64,000 nucleotides of DNA from Zoroaster sp. YZ-2022 (GCA_029582265.1 CM055837.1:11111926-11175925); one strand, 5' to 3'. Counted from the first letter of the stretch, positions 10,155 to 23,255 are shown. Notes: generated by a model not told the origin, from the sequence alone. Program-made: numbers and translations.

Positions 10155-12927
10155 ATGGATGTTCAGCGTGGACACTGTTGGCGTTGTGAGAAGGTTCTCC
10201 CCAAACATTTAGTGCATTGTGATGACTGCCCAATGGCTGAGTATTGCACCACATCATGCCGAGATAGAGACAGAGTTAGACACAGCTCTGTTGAGTGTCA
10301 GGTATTTGGACCAAAGAAGTGCAACACTTGCGGCAAGACTGGTGATGTGAAAGAGGTAATTTTTGTTTTACAGCAGAAATCTATGTGTGACTACTTGAAT
10401 GCGTTTGTTTTTCAATTTCATTCTGTCTGTCTGTATATTTGGGAATGCCTTCACATATTTGGGGATAAATATAGGCCAGTTCCAAGTGAAGGTGGACACG
10501 ATTTAACCCAAGAAAAATAGAAAGAATTTCACAGGAAAAACGCTGTTCTCAAAAGAGGAATATTTTGATGATTCAAATCAAGAATAATTTTTGTTGAGTT
10601 TCTTTGTATTCTTAAGTTTTTTTTTTTTTGCTTTAAAAATATTTATATTGCACTAACTGTCATTATTCTGCACAGAACATTTTCGTAATTCATTTAATAG
10701 CTCTAATATATTGTAATGTCCATACTTTTCTGCAACAGGTAAAATATTAATTGCATTCATTTAGTTAGCATTTTATGTAGCTGTCAGAAAGGGATGTACA
10801 TACTATGTAAGAGGCTGTGACACAACATCCTAGTTTAAATGGTCCATGCAGTATTTGCCATCTGTGATAAAGACACTTAGTGCAAACAAATATTTTATCT
10901 TCACAGAATTTTTGAAACACTCAAGTCTTTCAAGGCTTGGACTCAAGTTGAGTCAAGTCTTTGGGGAAGAGACTCATGTCAGGTCAAGTCATTTTGTGGC
11001 AGAGACTTGTGTCATGTGGATTCAGCCAAAAATTGCGACTTCAGTCTGTCTCGAGTCAAGTCATTGGCTCATGTCAATGACTTATGTAGTTTGAAAATTG
11101 CCGAGAGCTGGAAGCGCTAGGCTTGGAATGATCTCAGTATCCTTGGTGAGTGAGACTTATGGTCATGAGTGTTTTTAGTTTGCATACATATTTTTATTTC
11201 TCTCTCTCTTTCTCTCCCTCCTCCAGTGTGCACAGTGTAACAATACATGGTACTGTAATATAGAGTGTCAACAGCGTGACTGGACAGCTCATAAAAATAC
11301 ATGCAGAGAAATGAGGGATACTATCAAATCCTGTGCAACAGTAATTTTTCAAAGAAACCTTCAACTTGGAGAAGCCGAGAGAGTTGGTGATTCACCACAT
11401 TACATTGGAAATACTCAATCTAATAACTTTCTTAAACTTGATGGCAACGAATGGTCCGAAGAAGGTAAAACAAAAGAAGAGTTCACAAGAGATTACCATG
11501 TCTTATCAGCTGGTTGTGGAGATTTGCGCAACACTGTGTTAACGGCTGCTTCCTTGCCTGCCAAGTACCAAGGAAAACTTCACATCACCCTAGATGACTT
11601 TGACCCTTTTGTCATGGCGAGAAATGTCTTGTTTCTCTACATGTTGGTTCGGTTTGCAGACACTGAGGACATTGAGAGCAGTTTGACTACCATCTGGTAC
11701 TCACTTCACATTTCAAAGCGGGAGTACGACCTGATCAAGACAAGCTTGGATGAGCTCATTCAGATGAGCGCTCAAAGTCTCCATGATGTCACTAAAGGGC
11801 TGGTCAGTGTTCTGGATACAGATCTTAGCTATCTGCGTCAGGTTTGGGAAAAGTGGCAATTATTAGAATGTCAACGAGACAAAAGTACCTGTATCAATCT
11901 AAGAAAACAAAGGAAGGCAGTGTTTGAGGATGACCCCCAAACAATGAAGGAATCAGTGCCTCTTTATCTGAATCGTTTGTCTACAGAAGAAAGAGAAGTT
12001 ATGAGAGAGTGGTTCGACCACGGGCTATTTTTCCCTATTGAAACTAAACAAACAGACATGCCATTTGACAATATGACACTAACTGGAAGACAATCTTTAG
12101 TGTATCACCGTGGTAAAGATTTTGTTTACAGATCAGACACCAGTGATTTAACATTGAAGGCACCTAAAGATTACACATTTGTCTATTGCATCAACGTAAA
12201 TTCATTTCCCTTCGTAGCATGGGATTGCTTGAGAGTGAGAGAGTCCACTTCCAGATCCTACTCATCCCCGATGGTAATGTATCACAACTACGTGACAAAC
12301 CTTCTCCAAAAGATGAAAAGTCTCATCCTTCAGGGAAGGCTTTATGTCCACATTTCCCTGGCTAACTGTCTGGACTTTCCTAATCATCATTTGTCCCTAC
12401 AGATGCCAAACTATGACCGGATCTTTACATCCAATCTTGCTGACTACGTTGGCTTTGCTAAGCTCCTCCAGACTTTCAAGCCATTGTTAAATTGCAGTAA
12501 CATCTACTCAGCTATTGTCACTGAGACAATGAACTGGTTTCAATATACACCTAAGGCCAACATTGCAGATCTCGAGGGCACTCCAGAGTTTAAAAAATAC
12601 TTCTTTTCATTATTCTTAGATAGAAGAATTCAACCTTCATTCCCTCTCCCTGGCTACAACAGTATCAGAGAGTATTATAACAATATGTCTCACTTCCTCA
12701 GCTATATGCGAGCTGAAATCATGGCAGGGGGTCTTGGGATACAACCACTCAAAGATGTGCCATCATTTAACACAGTGATGACATATCATGGTATGCAGAT
12801 GCATGACTTCCGTAAGAAACCGAATCGACTTGTCCCATTTCAGTATCGTGTTAATGCACGGGACTTAACCATGATGCATGGCCATGACAGAGCAATAGAG
12901 TGGTATCTGCCACACAAGGACACTTAG
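10155..12927 (+). CDS. gene B: double-MYND zinc finger / DUF4470 protein, 633 aa
   Basis: Coding exons are 10155-10355 and 11227-12927, joined in phase 0 across a GT-AG intron. The ATG has a good start context (ATCATCATGG) eight bases after an acceptor (TCATACAG). Finger 1 uses C8, C11, C22, C25, C31, C35, H43 and C48. Finger 2 begins with C56 and C59 in the first exon and is completed by C68, C71, C77, C81, H89 and C93 in the second, so the intron splits the finger. A DUF4470-type domain follows at about 155-255 (GCGDLRN, ITLDDFD, MARNVLF); this domain is known from MYND proteins and from the dynein assembly factor DNAAF3. The C-terminal 370 residues have no motif I recognise. AATAAA is at 13176-13181. 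MYND fingers usually bind proline-rich partners; the function of this family is unknown to me. Closest sister: F. Confidence 0.85.
10920..11100 (+). repeat. GACTCAAGTC-type degenerate repeat in intron 2
   Basis: The intron between the two coding exons holds a patch of imperfect ACTCAAGT/GTCAAGTC repeats. It is present in the same place in genes C, D, E, F and G. Just before the acceptor lies a CT-rich tract that works as the polypyrimidine tract and varies in length between copies. Confidence 0.6.
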
Positions 12928-14902
12928 AAGTGCCGTAGGCAAGATCTATTATTATTTTTATTTGAATTATTATTACTTTTTTTGTGTTGAGTGGTGGGGG
13001 TAGTCCGGCAAGAGGATTTAGCGAATGTACAGACAGATCATTTTGACCAACACATTGATTAAGACTGATTGGGCTGTGGCTACCGATGATAAAGAACCTC
13101 ACCATTATCACAAGTGACCACACCCCAAGGAGGTCTTTGTTTAAGAATGACACCCATCAAACATTTATTCCAATTAATAAATTCCTATCCTGATTTCATT
13201 TACAAAATTTCAGTATTAAGTGATTTTTTGTTGAAAAAGATCAAATCTGAAACTTTCAAATTCACATTTTTGAGACACATGAAACATCAACTAGTATGCG
13301 GTTGATTCAGTGTGAGACAATTTAACCAACATTGTGGGTCACCATGATGTACAGCTGGCATGACGAGTGACTCATATGTGCTGGTCCAATTTTGATAATG
13401 ACCGGTCTATTATGATGGTTAATACATCTCCATGTGAACTTCCTGGGGGCATTTATGCATACATGTAGTACTACTATGAACCAATTTGTTGATATTTCAG
13501 TAATTTGAAGGCAAAATACCATTCATTTCTATGTAATAATTTTAAATATGACTGCCGCATTGTCTTAATTGCAGGAAAACAAATCAGTGGTGTTTGTTAA
13601 TACATCAAATTTGAAGAGACCTTTCCAGCCATGGCACATCAAATAATTAATGCTGGAGGTTCAATATCAAAATGGTGAAGAATTATCGTGAAACATGACT
13701 GAGGGCACTGTTTCACAGCAGCAATAACAGTGAACACAAAAAAAATCCAAACCATGCCCAAGAAATCATTGATTTCCTCAACACCGATTGGAAAAAATAC
13801 CACACTTAGTTAACACAAAACACAAACAGTTCAGAGAACTGACTTGTAAATACAATGACAATTAAAATATTGTTTCATGCAGAAACCAACCATGATGTTG
13901 CATCTGTTCCAACTATGACATCACACCTGAACTCATGAATATGCAAATTTTCATGAGCATAAACATCAACAAATTGCCTAAAACAAATGTTAAAACATCC
14001 ACACCGACATTTACAATTAAAAAAGGTAGCAAACTGGTAACCATACGTTATGGTTACCAGTTAAATCATTGCTATTGCATATTGTAGGTCCTTTAAACAA
14101 TTACTTTACTTTACATATTCAACAGGTGCGATGAGTATTGCCTCTAAATTTAACATGCCCCAAATGGAATGTCAGCATTTCTTTGGATGATATCAATTTA
14201 AAGATGTTTTTTGCTATTTTAACAGACATTTTTATCTTTCATCGAAACATTGCAATTTTACTTGAGAAACAGATATGAAAGTGTACCAAAATTTATTTAT
14301 GGTACATGTACATGTAGGTTCCATTCTAAATTAATTTTGGCCTTCTTTTTTACTGTTAAACCAAGCTTCTGATGACTATTTTGTGAAATATTTCATTTTG
14401 AAATATTTATTTTCCTTTCTAATTTTAATAGGAAATTTCATGTTCCAATGAAAATAAAACAATTCAGAAATTGCTGGTAAAACATGAGCGATACATACAT
14501 TCCCAAAAACCTTTGGTCCGAAACAATTTTTTATCTTAAAAACTGTAAATAAAACATAATGAATGAAATGTCCATTACTGTTGACATTGGACAGGTAGCC
14601 CACAAGTTGTCCTGATGACATAATAAAAATATTGAATATCATGTTCAATTGCATTATTCACTGTTTCGTCTCATTTCTAAAAATAGATTGACCTCCCAAT
14701 TGTTTGGCATAGTATTTAATTATTGTGTGATCGTTGTTAAAGAATGTTATTCAAACATACCAATACAGCATTGGTAATATTTTGCTTTGAAATGATATAT
14801 CTTGCTTGTATGGGTTTTTCTGGTCAAATAATTAATAATAATTTAGTTGTGATTATTGAAATACACAAAAAAATGTATTCTCAAAATTACTGCCCAATAT
14901 TA
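12928..14902. other. array spacer B-C
   Basis: 3' UTR and flank homologous to 7241-9300, without a gene. It is nearly identical to 54753-56668 downstream of gene F, including the conserved GGTAACC inverted repeat. This supports pairing of the B-C segment with the F-G segment. Confidence 0.7.
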
Positions 14903-15199
14903 GGCCAAGAAAATAAAGTCTCTGGTTTCTGGTCATCGGTCAGCTTCAAAATCAGTGCGGTGATACACTTTTTTTTCGGCCATCTTTTTTTTTTTTTTAC
15001 ACAATATATGTATACGTTGCGATCAAATTTCCCATATACAAAGTATGGTGGCTAGTAGAGGCTTCACAAACTGGGCAAACGTTCATACCCCTATGTGAAA
15101 AAAGTCGTTTAAAGCACTTAATGGCAGAATTCCAATCAATCCAGCAATTTTGGCTGTGACGCGTGCAGAGACCAGAAACCAGAGACTTTTTTTTTGGCC
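14903..15199. mobile_element. PIF/Harbinger-type MITE upstream of gene C
   Basis: The termini are clear here: GGCCAAGAAAATAAAGTCTC and further TIR sequence at the left, mirrored by GACCAGAAACCAGAGACTTT and a T-rich GGCC end at the right. TTA flanks both sides. The TIR is about 28 bp. No coding capacity. Confidence 0.85.
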
Positions 15200-15689
15200 T
15201 TAGCATTCTATGTCCAATGGATCTCTCTTGTGAAACACTGCAAAGCAAATTTGACACATGAGGGCGCTGTTTGTGTTTCAGTATTTCTCATTAGGGGAAA
15301 TCCCTTATTGGCAATCACACTACATATTCAGGTCAGCCTAAAGTAACTCAGCTTTTTGATCTTGTGGATTAATAGGTCAAAATTCAAGAATATATTCACA
15401 AAAAGGTGAGTTTTTAAAATCTTAATTATGCAAAACAGTAAAGAGCAAACAATACCATTTTCAGACAATCAATTCTAATATTAATAATTTTATATTAACC
15501 ATAACAAAAGTAGCATTTTATGTAAAAATTTTTTTAAATTTATGATGTATACCTTTCATTGTTCATAATTATAGTTTCTGTTCACATTGGATAAGAAATA
15601 AATCACATGCTCACTCTCTAAACTCTACCATTTTGGCTAACTATTGAATTTTTCAATGTTGTTTTATCACTTCTCATACAGTGATCATC

Positions 15690-16569
15690 ATGGATGTTCA
15701 GCGTGGACACTGTTGGCGTTGTGAGAAGGTTCTCCCCAAACATTTAGTGCATTGTGATGACTGCCCAATGGCCGAGTATTGCACCACATCATGCAGAGAT
15801 AGAGACAGAGTTAGACACAGCTCTGTTGAGTGTCAGGTATTTGGACCAAAGAAGTGCAACACTTGCGGCAAGACTGGTGATGTGAAAGAGGTAATTTTTA
15901 TTTTACAGCACAAATCTATGTGCGACTACTTGAACTTGTTTGTTTGTCATTTTCATTCCGTCTGTCTGTTTATTTGGGAATGCCTGCCACATGTTTTTGC
16001 ATGGCCAATTCCATACGAAGGTGGACACGATTTAACTAAAAGAAGTTTCTTTATATTCTTAGGTTTTTTGCTTTAAAAATATTTATATTGCATTAACTTT
16101 CATTATTCTGCACAGAACATTTTGGTAATTCATTTAATAGCTCATTATCTATTGCAACTTTTTAAAATTTTGCTTTTCTACAACAGGTAAAACATTAATT
16201 GTAACCATTTAGTTAGCATTTTATATAACTATCGGAAAGGCATGTAAGAGTCTGTGACACAACATCCTAGCGTCAAGGTCCCATGGAGTATTTGTCGTCT
16301 GTGATAAAGACACTCAAGTTGAGTCAAGTCTTTGGGGAAGAGACTTGAGGCAGGTCAAGTTTTTTTGTGGCAGAGACTCGAGTCATGTTCACTCATCCAA
16401 AAATTGTGACTTCAGTCTGTCTTGAGTTACGTCACTGGCTCATGTCAATGACTCATGTAGTTTAAAAATTGCCAAGAGCTAGAAGCACTTGGCTTGCAAT
16501 TATCTCAGTATCCTTGGTGAGTGAGACTTATGGTCATGAGTTTTGTTAGTTTGCATACATATTTTTAAT

Positions 16570-16603
<34 letters not shown>

Positions 16604-18323
16604 CCTTCTCTCACTCCCCCAGTGTGCACAGTGTAACAATACACGGTACTGTAATAAGACCTGTCAACAGCATGACTGGGCAGCTCATAAAAATACATGC
16701 AGAGAAATGAGAGATACTATCAAATCCTGTGCAAGAGAAATTGGCAAAAGATACCTTCAACTTGGAAAAGCCGAGAGAGTTGCTGCTTCACCTCATTACT
16801 TTGGAAACACCCTATCTATTGACTTTCTTAAACTTGATGGCAACGAATGGTCTGAAGAAGGTAAAACAAAAGAAGACTTCACAAGAGACTACCATGTCTT
16901 ATCTGCTGGTTGTGGAGACTTGCGCAACACTGTGTTAACGGCTGCTTCCTTGCCTGCCAAGTACCAAGGAAAACTTCACATCACCCTAGATGATTTTGAT
17001 GCTTTTGTCATGGCAAGAAATGTCTTGTTTCTCTACATGTTGGTTCGGTTTGCAGACACTGAGGACATTGAGAGCAGTTTGACTACCATCTGGTACTCAC
17101 TCCACATTTCAAAGAGAGAGTATGACCTGATCAAGACAAGCTTAGATGAGCTCATTCAGATGAGTGCTCAAAGTCTTCATGATGTCACTAAAGGGCTGGT
17201 CAGTGTTCTGGATACAGATCTTAGCTATCTGCGTCAGGTTTGGAAAAAGTGGCAATTATTAGAATGTCAACGAGACAAAAGCACCTGTATCAATCTAAGA
17301 AAACAAAGGAAGGCAATGTTTGAGGATGACCCCCGCACAATGAATGAATCAGTGCCCGTTTATCTGAATCGTTTGCCTTTAGAAGAAAGAGAGGTTATGA
17401 GAGAGTGGTTCGACCATGGGCTATTTTTGCCTATTGAAACTAAACAAACAGACATGCTATTTGACAATATGACACTAACTGGAAGACAATCTTTAGTGTA
17501 TCAGCGAGGCAGAAATTTACTATGCAGATCAGACACTTGTGATTTAACATTAAAGGCACCTAAAGATTACAAATTTGTCTATTGCATCAACGTACATTCA
17601 CTTCCCTTCGTAGCATGGGATTGCTTGAGAGTGAGAGAGTCCACTTCCAGATCTTGCTCATCCCCGATGGTAATGTATCACAACTATGTGACAAACCTTC
17701 TCCAAAAGATGAAAAGTCTCATCCTTCAGGGAAGGCTTTATGTCCACATTTCACTGGCCAACTGTCTGGACTTTCCTAATCATCATTTGTCCTTAGAGAT
17801 GCCAAACTATGACCGGATCTTTACATCCAATCTTGCTGACTACGTTGGCTTTGCTAAGCTCCTCCAGACTTTCAAGCCATTGTTAAATTGCAGTAACAGC
17901 CACTCAGCTATTGTCACTGAGACAATGAACTGGTTTCGAAATATACCTAAGGCTGACCTTCAAGATCTTGAGGGCACTCCGGAGTCAGACAAATGCTACT
18001 CATCATTCGTCTCAGATAGGAAAATTCAATCTTCATTACCTTACATAGGCTGCATCAATTTGTGCGAGTATTATAACAACATCTGTCACTTCCTCATGTA
18101 TATGCGAGCAGATATCATGGGAGGGGGACTTGGGATACAACCACTCAAAGATGTGCCATCATTGAACACAGTGATGACATATCATGGTATGCGAATGCGT
18201 GATTTCCGTAAGAAACTGAACCGACTTGTCCCATTTCAGTATCGTTTGAATGCACGGGACCTGAACATGATGCATGGTCAAGACAGAGCAATAGAGTGGT
18301 ATCTGCCACACAAGGACACTTAG
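15690..18323 (+). CDS. gene C: double-MYND zinc finger / DUF4470 protein, 633 aa
   Basis: Coding exons 15690-15890 and 16623-18323 join in phase 0. Both MYND fingers are complete (second-finger half reads CAQCNNTRYCNKTCQQHDW). DUF4470 motifs lie at about residues 163-200 (SAGCGDLRN, TLDDFDAF, MARNVLF). The frame is uninterrupted to TAG, and AATAAA follows at 18613-18618. Intron 2 is short and ends in a (CT)n tract. Unlike B, D, E and F, the region before the 5' donor (15405/15406) has lost the TTTATAA block: the spacer runs from CACTACATATTCAGGTCAGC straight into the conserved exon end. Transcription may therefore depend on another promoter. Apart from scattered indels it is almost identical to G. 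Confidence 0.85.
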
Positions 18324-21300
18324 AAGTGGCATTTTTATTCGAATTATTATTTATTTCACTATTATTATTATTACTTTTTTGTGGTGAGTGGTGGGAATAG
18401 TTGAGCAAGAGGATGTTGTGAATGTATCAACGGGCCATTTTGACCAACGCATAGGGGTAAGGGGAAGAAATTGCCTCTCTGCACCACCCCCTCAAGATTA
18501 AGACTGATTGGGCTGTGCCTCCCAATAATAAAGAACCAATGGTAAAGAACCTCACCATTATCACAAGTGACCACACCCCAAGAATAACACCCATCAAACA
18601 TTTATTTCAATTAATAAATGCCTATCCTGATTTCATTTACAACATTTTAGTATTAAGTGATTTTTGTTGAAAAAGATCAAATGTGAAACTTTCAAATTCA
18701 CATTTTTGAGACACATGAAACATCTACTATGCCGTTGATTCAGTGTGAGACAATTGAACAAACATTGTGGGTCACCATGAGGTACAGCTGGCATGACAAG
18801 TGACTCATATATGTGCTGGTCCAATTTTGATAATGACCGGTCTATTATGACGGTTAATAAATCTCCATGTGAACTTCCTGGGGGCATTTATAGATACATG
18901 TAGTACTACTATGAACCAATTTGTTGATATTTCAGTAAGTTGAAGGCAAAATACCATTCATTCATGCATTGTCTTATATTCAGGAAAACAAATCAGTGGT
19001 GTTTGTAAATACATCAAATTTGAAGAGATCTTTCCAGCCATGGCACATCAAATAATTAATGCTGAAAGTTCAATATCAAAATGGTGAAGAATTATAGTGA
19101 AACGTGACTGAGGGCGCTGTTTCACAAAAAGAACAGCAGCAATAACAGTGGACACAAAAACAAATCCAAACCATGCCCAAGAAATCATTGTTTCCTCAAC
19201 AAAATAACGACTGGAAAAACCCTACTTAGTTAACACAAAACACAAACAGTTCAGAGAACTAACTGACAATTAAAATATTGTTTCATGCATGAAACCAACC
19301 ATGATGTTGCATCTGTTCCAACTATGACATCACACCTGAACTCATGCTTTAAACTGACTGTGTTTAAATAGTACCTTTGCTTTAAACTGACTGTGTTTAA
19401 ATAGTACCTTTGCTTTAAACTGACTGTGTTTAAATAGTACCTTTGCTTTAAACTGACTGTGTTTAAATAGTACCTTTGCTTTAAACTGACTGTGTTTAAA
19501 TAGTACCTTTGCTTTAAACTGACTGTGTTTAAATAGTATCTTTGCTGTGTTTAAATAGTACCTTTGCTTTAAACTGACTGTGTTTAAATAGTATCTTTGC
19601 TGTGTTTAAATAGTACCTTTGCTTTAAACTGACTGTGTTTAAATAGTACCTTTGCTTTAAACTGACTGTTTAAATAGTACCTTTGCTTTAAACTGACTGT
19701 GTTTAAATAGTACCTTTGCTTTAAACTGACTGTGTTTAAATAGTACCTTTGCTTTAAACTGACTGTTTAAATAGTACCTTAGCTTTTAAACTGACTGTGT
19801 TTAAATAGTACCTTTGCTTTAAACTGACTGTGTTTAAATAGTACCTTTGCTTTAAACTGACTGTGTTTAAATAGTACCTTTGCTTTAAACTGACTGTGTT
19901 TAAATAGTACCTTTGCTTTAAACTGACTGTTTAAATAGTACCTTTGCTTTAAACTGACTGTGTTTAAATAGTACCTTTGCTTTAAACTGACTGTGTTTAA
20001 ATAGTACCTTTGCTTTAAACTGACTGTGTTTAAATAGTGCCTTTGCTTTAAACTGACTGTGTTTAAATAGTACCTTTGCTTTAAACTGACTGTGTTTAAA
20101 TAGTATCTTTGCTTTAAACTGACTGTGTTTAAATAGTACCTTTGCTTTAAACTGACTGTGTTTAAATAGTAAGTTTGCTTTAAACTGACTGTGTTTAAAT
20201 AGTACCTTTGCTTTAAACTGACTGTGTTTAAATAGTATCTTTGCTTTAAACTGACTGTGTTTAAATAGTATCTTTGCTTTAAACTGACTGTGTTTAAATA
20301 GTACCTTTGCTTTAAACTGACTGTGTTTAAATAGTAAGTTTGCTTTAAACTGACTGTGTTTAAATAGTATCTTTGCTTTAAACTGACTGTGTTTAAATAG
20401 TACCTTTGCTTTAAACTGACTGTGTTTAAATAGTGCCTTTGCTTTAAACTGACTGTGTTTAAATAGTAAGTTTGCTTTAAACTGACTGTGTTTAAATAGT
20501 ATCTTTGCTTTAAACTGACTGTGTTTAAATAGTACCTTTGCTTTAAACTGACTGTGTTTAAATAGTACCTTTGCTTTAAACTGACTGTGTTTAAATAGTG
20601 CCTTTGCTTTAAAGTGACTGTGTTTAAATAGTGCCTTTGCTTTAAACCGACTGTTTAAATAGTACCTTAGCTTTTAAAATGACTGTGTTTAAATAGTACC
20701 TTTGCTTTAAACTGACTGTGTTTAAATAGTACCTTTGCTTTAAACTGACTGTTTAAATAGTACCTTAGCTTTTAAACTGACTGTGTTTAAATAGTACCTT
20801 TGCTTTAAACTGACTGTGTTTAAATAGTACCTTTGCTTTAAACTGACTGTGTTTAAATAGTACCTTTGCTTTAAACTGACTGTGTTTAAATAGTACCTTT
20901 GCTTTTAAACTGACTGTGTTTAAATAGTACCTTTGCTTTAAACTGACTGTGTTTAAATAGTACCTTTGCTTTAAACTGACTGTGTTTAAATAGTGCCTTT
21001 GCTTTAAACTGACTGTGTTTAAATAGTACCTTTGCTTTAAACTGACTGTGTTTAAATAGTATCTTTGCTTTAAACTGACTGTGTTTAAATAGTACCTTTG
21101 CTTTAAACTGACTGTGTTTAAATAGTAAGTTTGCTTTAAACTGACTGTGTTTAAATAGTACCTTTGCTTTAAACTGACTGTGTTTAAATAGTACCTTTGC
21201 TTTAAACTGACTGTGTTTAAATAGTAAGTTTGCTTTAAACTGACTGTGTTTAAATAGTACCTTTGCTTTTAAACTGACTGTGTTTAAATATTATCTTTGC

Positions 21301-23255
21301 TTTAAACTGACTGTGTTTAAATAGTACCTTTGCTTTAAACTGACTGTGTTTAAATAGTATCTTTGCTTTAAACTGACTGTGTTTAAATAGTACCTTTGCT
21401 TTAAACTGACTGTGTTTAAATAGTAAGTTTGCTTTAAACTGACTGTGTTTAAATAGTATCTTTGCTTTAAACTGACTGTGTTTAAATAGTACCTTTGCTT
21501 TAAACTGACTGTGTTTAAATAGTATCTTTGCTGTGTTTAAATAGTACCTTTGCTTTAAACTGACTGTGTTTAAATAGTATCTTTGCTGTGTTTAAATAGT
21601 ATCTTTGCTTTAAACTGACTGTGTTTAAATAGTACCTTTGCTTTAAACTGACTGTGTTTAAATAGTACCTTAGCTTTTAAAATGACTGTGTTTAAATAGT
21701 ACCTTTGCTTTAAACTGACTGTGTTTAAATAGTACCTTTGCTTTAAACTGACTGTTTAAATAGTACCTTAGCTTTTAAACTGACTGTGTTTAAATAGTAC
21801 CTTTGCTTTAAACTGACTGTGTTTAAATAGTACCTTTGCTTTAAACTGACTGTGTTTAAATAGTACCTTTGCTTTAAACTGACTGTGTTTAAATAGTACC
21901 TTTGCTTTAAACTGACTGTTTAAATAGTACCTTTGCTTTAAACTGACTGTGTTTAAATAGTGCCTTTGCTTTAAACTGACTGTGTTTAAATAGTGCCTTT
22001 GCTTTAAACTGACTGTGTTTAAATAGTACCTTTGCTTTAAACTGACTGTGTTTAAATAGTATCTTTGCTTTAAACTGACTGTGTTTAAATAGTACCTTTG
22101 CTTTAAACTGACTGTGTTTAAATAGTAAGTTTGCTTTAAACTGACTGTGTTTAAATAGTACCTTTGCTTTAAACTGACTGTGTTTAAATAGTATCTTTGC
22201 TTTAAACTGACTGTGTTTAAATAGTACCTTTGCTTTAAACTGAATGTGTTTAAATAGTAAGTTTGCTTTAAACTGACTGTGTTTAAATAGTATCTTTGCT
22301 TTAAACTGACTGTGTTTAAATAGTACCTTTGCTTTAAACTGACTGTGTTTAAATAGTACCTTTGCTTTAAACTGACTGTGTTTAAATAGTGCCTTTGCTT
22401 TAAACTGACTGTGTTTAAATAGTATCTTTGCTTTAAACTGACTGTGTTTAAATAGTACCTTTGCTTTAAACTGACTGTGTTTAAATAGTAAGTTTGCTTT
22501 AAACTGACTGTGTTTAAATAGTACCTTTGCTTTAAACTGACTGTGTTTAAATAGTATCTTTGCTTTAAACTGACTGTGTTTAAATAGTACCTTTGCTTTA
22601 AACTGACTGTGTTTAAATAGTAAGTTTGCTTTAAACTGACTGTGTTTAAATAGTACCTTTGCTTTAAACTGACTGTGTTTAAATAGTACCTTTGCTTTAA
22701 ACTGACTGTGTTTAAATAGTACCTTTGCTTTACATTCAACAAGTGCGACGTGGATTGCCTGCAAGTTTAACATGCCCTGAATAGAATGTCAGCATTTCAT
22801 TGAATGAATATGAATGTAAAGTTTATTCCCCAAACAAAATTTGAAAAATGTAACTAATACATAAGAATAAAAATTATTGTTGAAATTGGACAGGTAGCAC
22901 AAAAACTGTCCTGATGATATAATGAAACATTTAATATCACGTCCAATTGCTGATTCTTCTTATTTCTAAAAATAGATGAACCTCCTGATTCTTTGGCGCA
23001 GTATTCAATTATTGCGCCGTCATTGCTAAAGAATGCTATTCAGACATGCCAACAAAGAGCTGCAAATGTTTGCTTAATATTTGCATTCCTAGTCCAATAC
23101 AAAGCAAATCTGACAAATGATGAGGTCACTGTTACATGTGTTTCTCATGTGGGGCACTCCCTTATTGGCAATCACACTACATACATAGAAAATTACTTTT
23201 TTTTGCAATGTCATAAGCTATTCAGATCAACTATGGATCAACTCGGATTTTGTCG
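18324..23255. other. array spacer C-D containing the minisatellite
   Basis: Up to 19346 this is the usual 3' flank. From 22732 it resumes with TACATTCAACAAGTGCGACG, the same point as CTTTACATTCAACAGTTGCG in other spacers. The sister spacers have CCTTTAAACAATGACTTTACTTTACAT at that place. The PIF-type MITE found upstream of B, C, F and G is absent here (near 23085), as an unoccupied or diverged site. Confidence 0.7.
19347..22731. repeat. 33-bp minisatellite, about 100 copies
   Basis: The unit is CTTTAAACTGACTGTGTTTA plus AATAGTACCTTTG (33 bp). It repeats about 100 times with a small set of variants at one site (TACC, TATC, TAAG, TGCC), a 31-bp form lacking GT, a form with TTAGCTTTTAAA, and a truncated form ending TTTGCTGTG. 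Blocks of variants recur in the same order, which points to higher-order duplication. Each unit carries a 7-bp inverted repeat, TTTAAAC/GTTTAAA, around TGACTGT. Because 33 is divisible by three, long artificial frames run through it on the minus strand. It replaces part of the C-D spacer. Confidence 0.97.

Noticed and set aside
19347..22731. CRISPR-like array (short repeats with internal inverted repeat)
   Set aside because: Units are contiguous without unique spacers, and the genome is eukaryotic. It is a minisatellite.
21768..22773. 324- and 288-codon open frames with SLKQRYYLNTV or FKAKVLFKHSQ repeats
   Set aside because: They are frames through the 33-bp minisatellite. Since 33 is divisible by three, two frames stay open. 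No start context, no domain, and frame breaks where 31-bp units occur.
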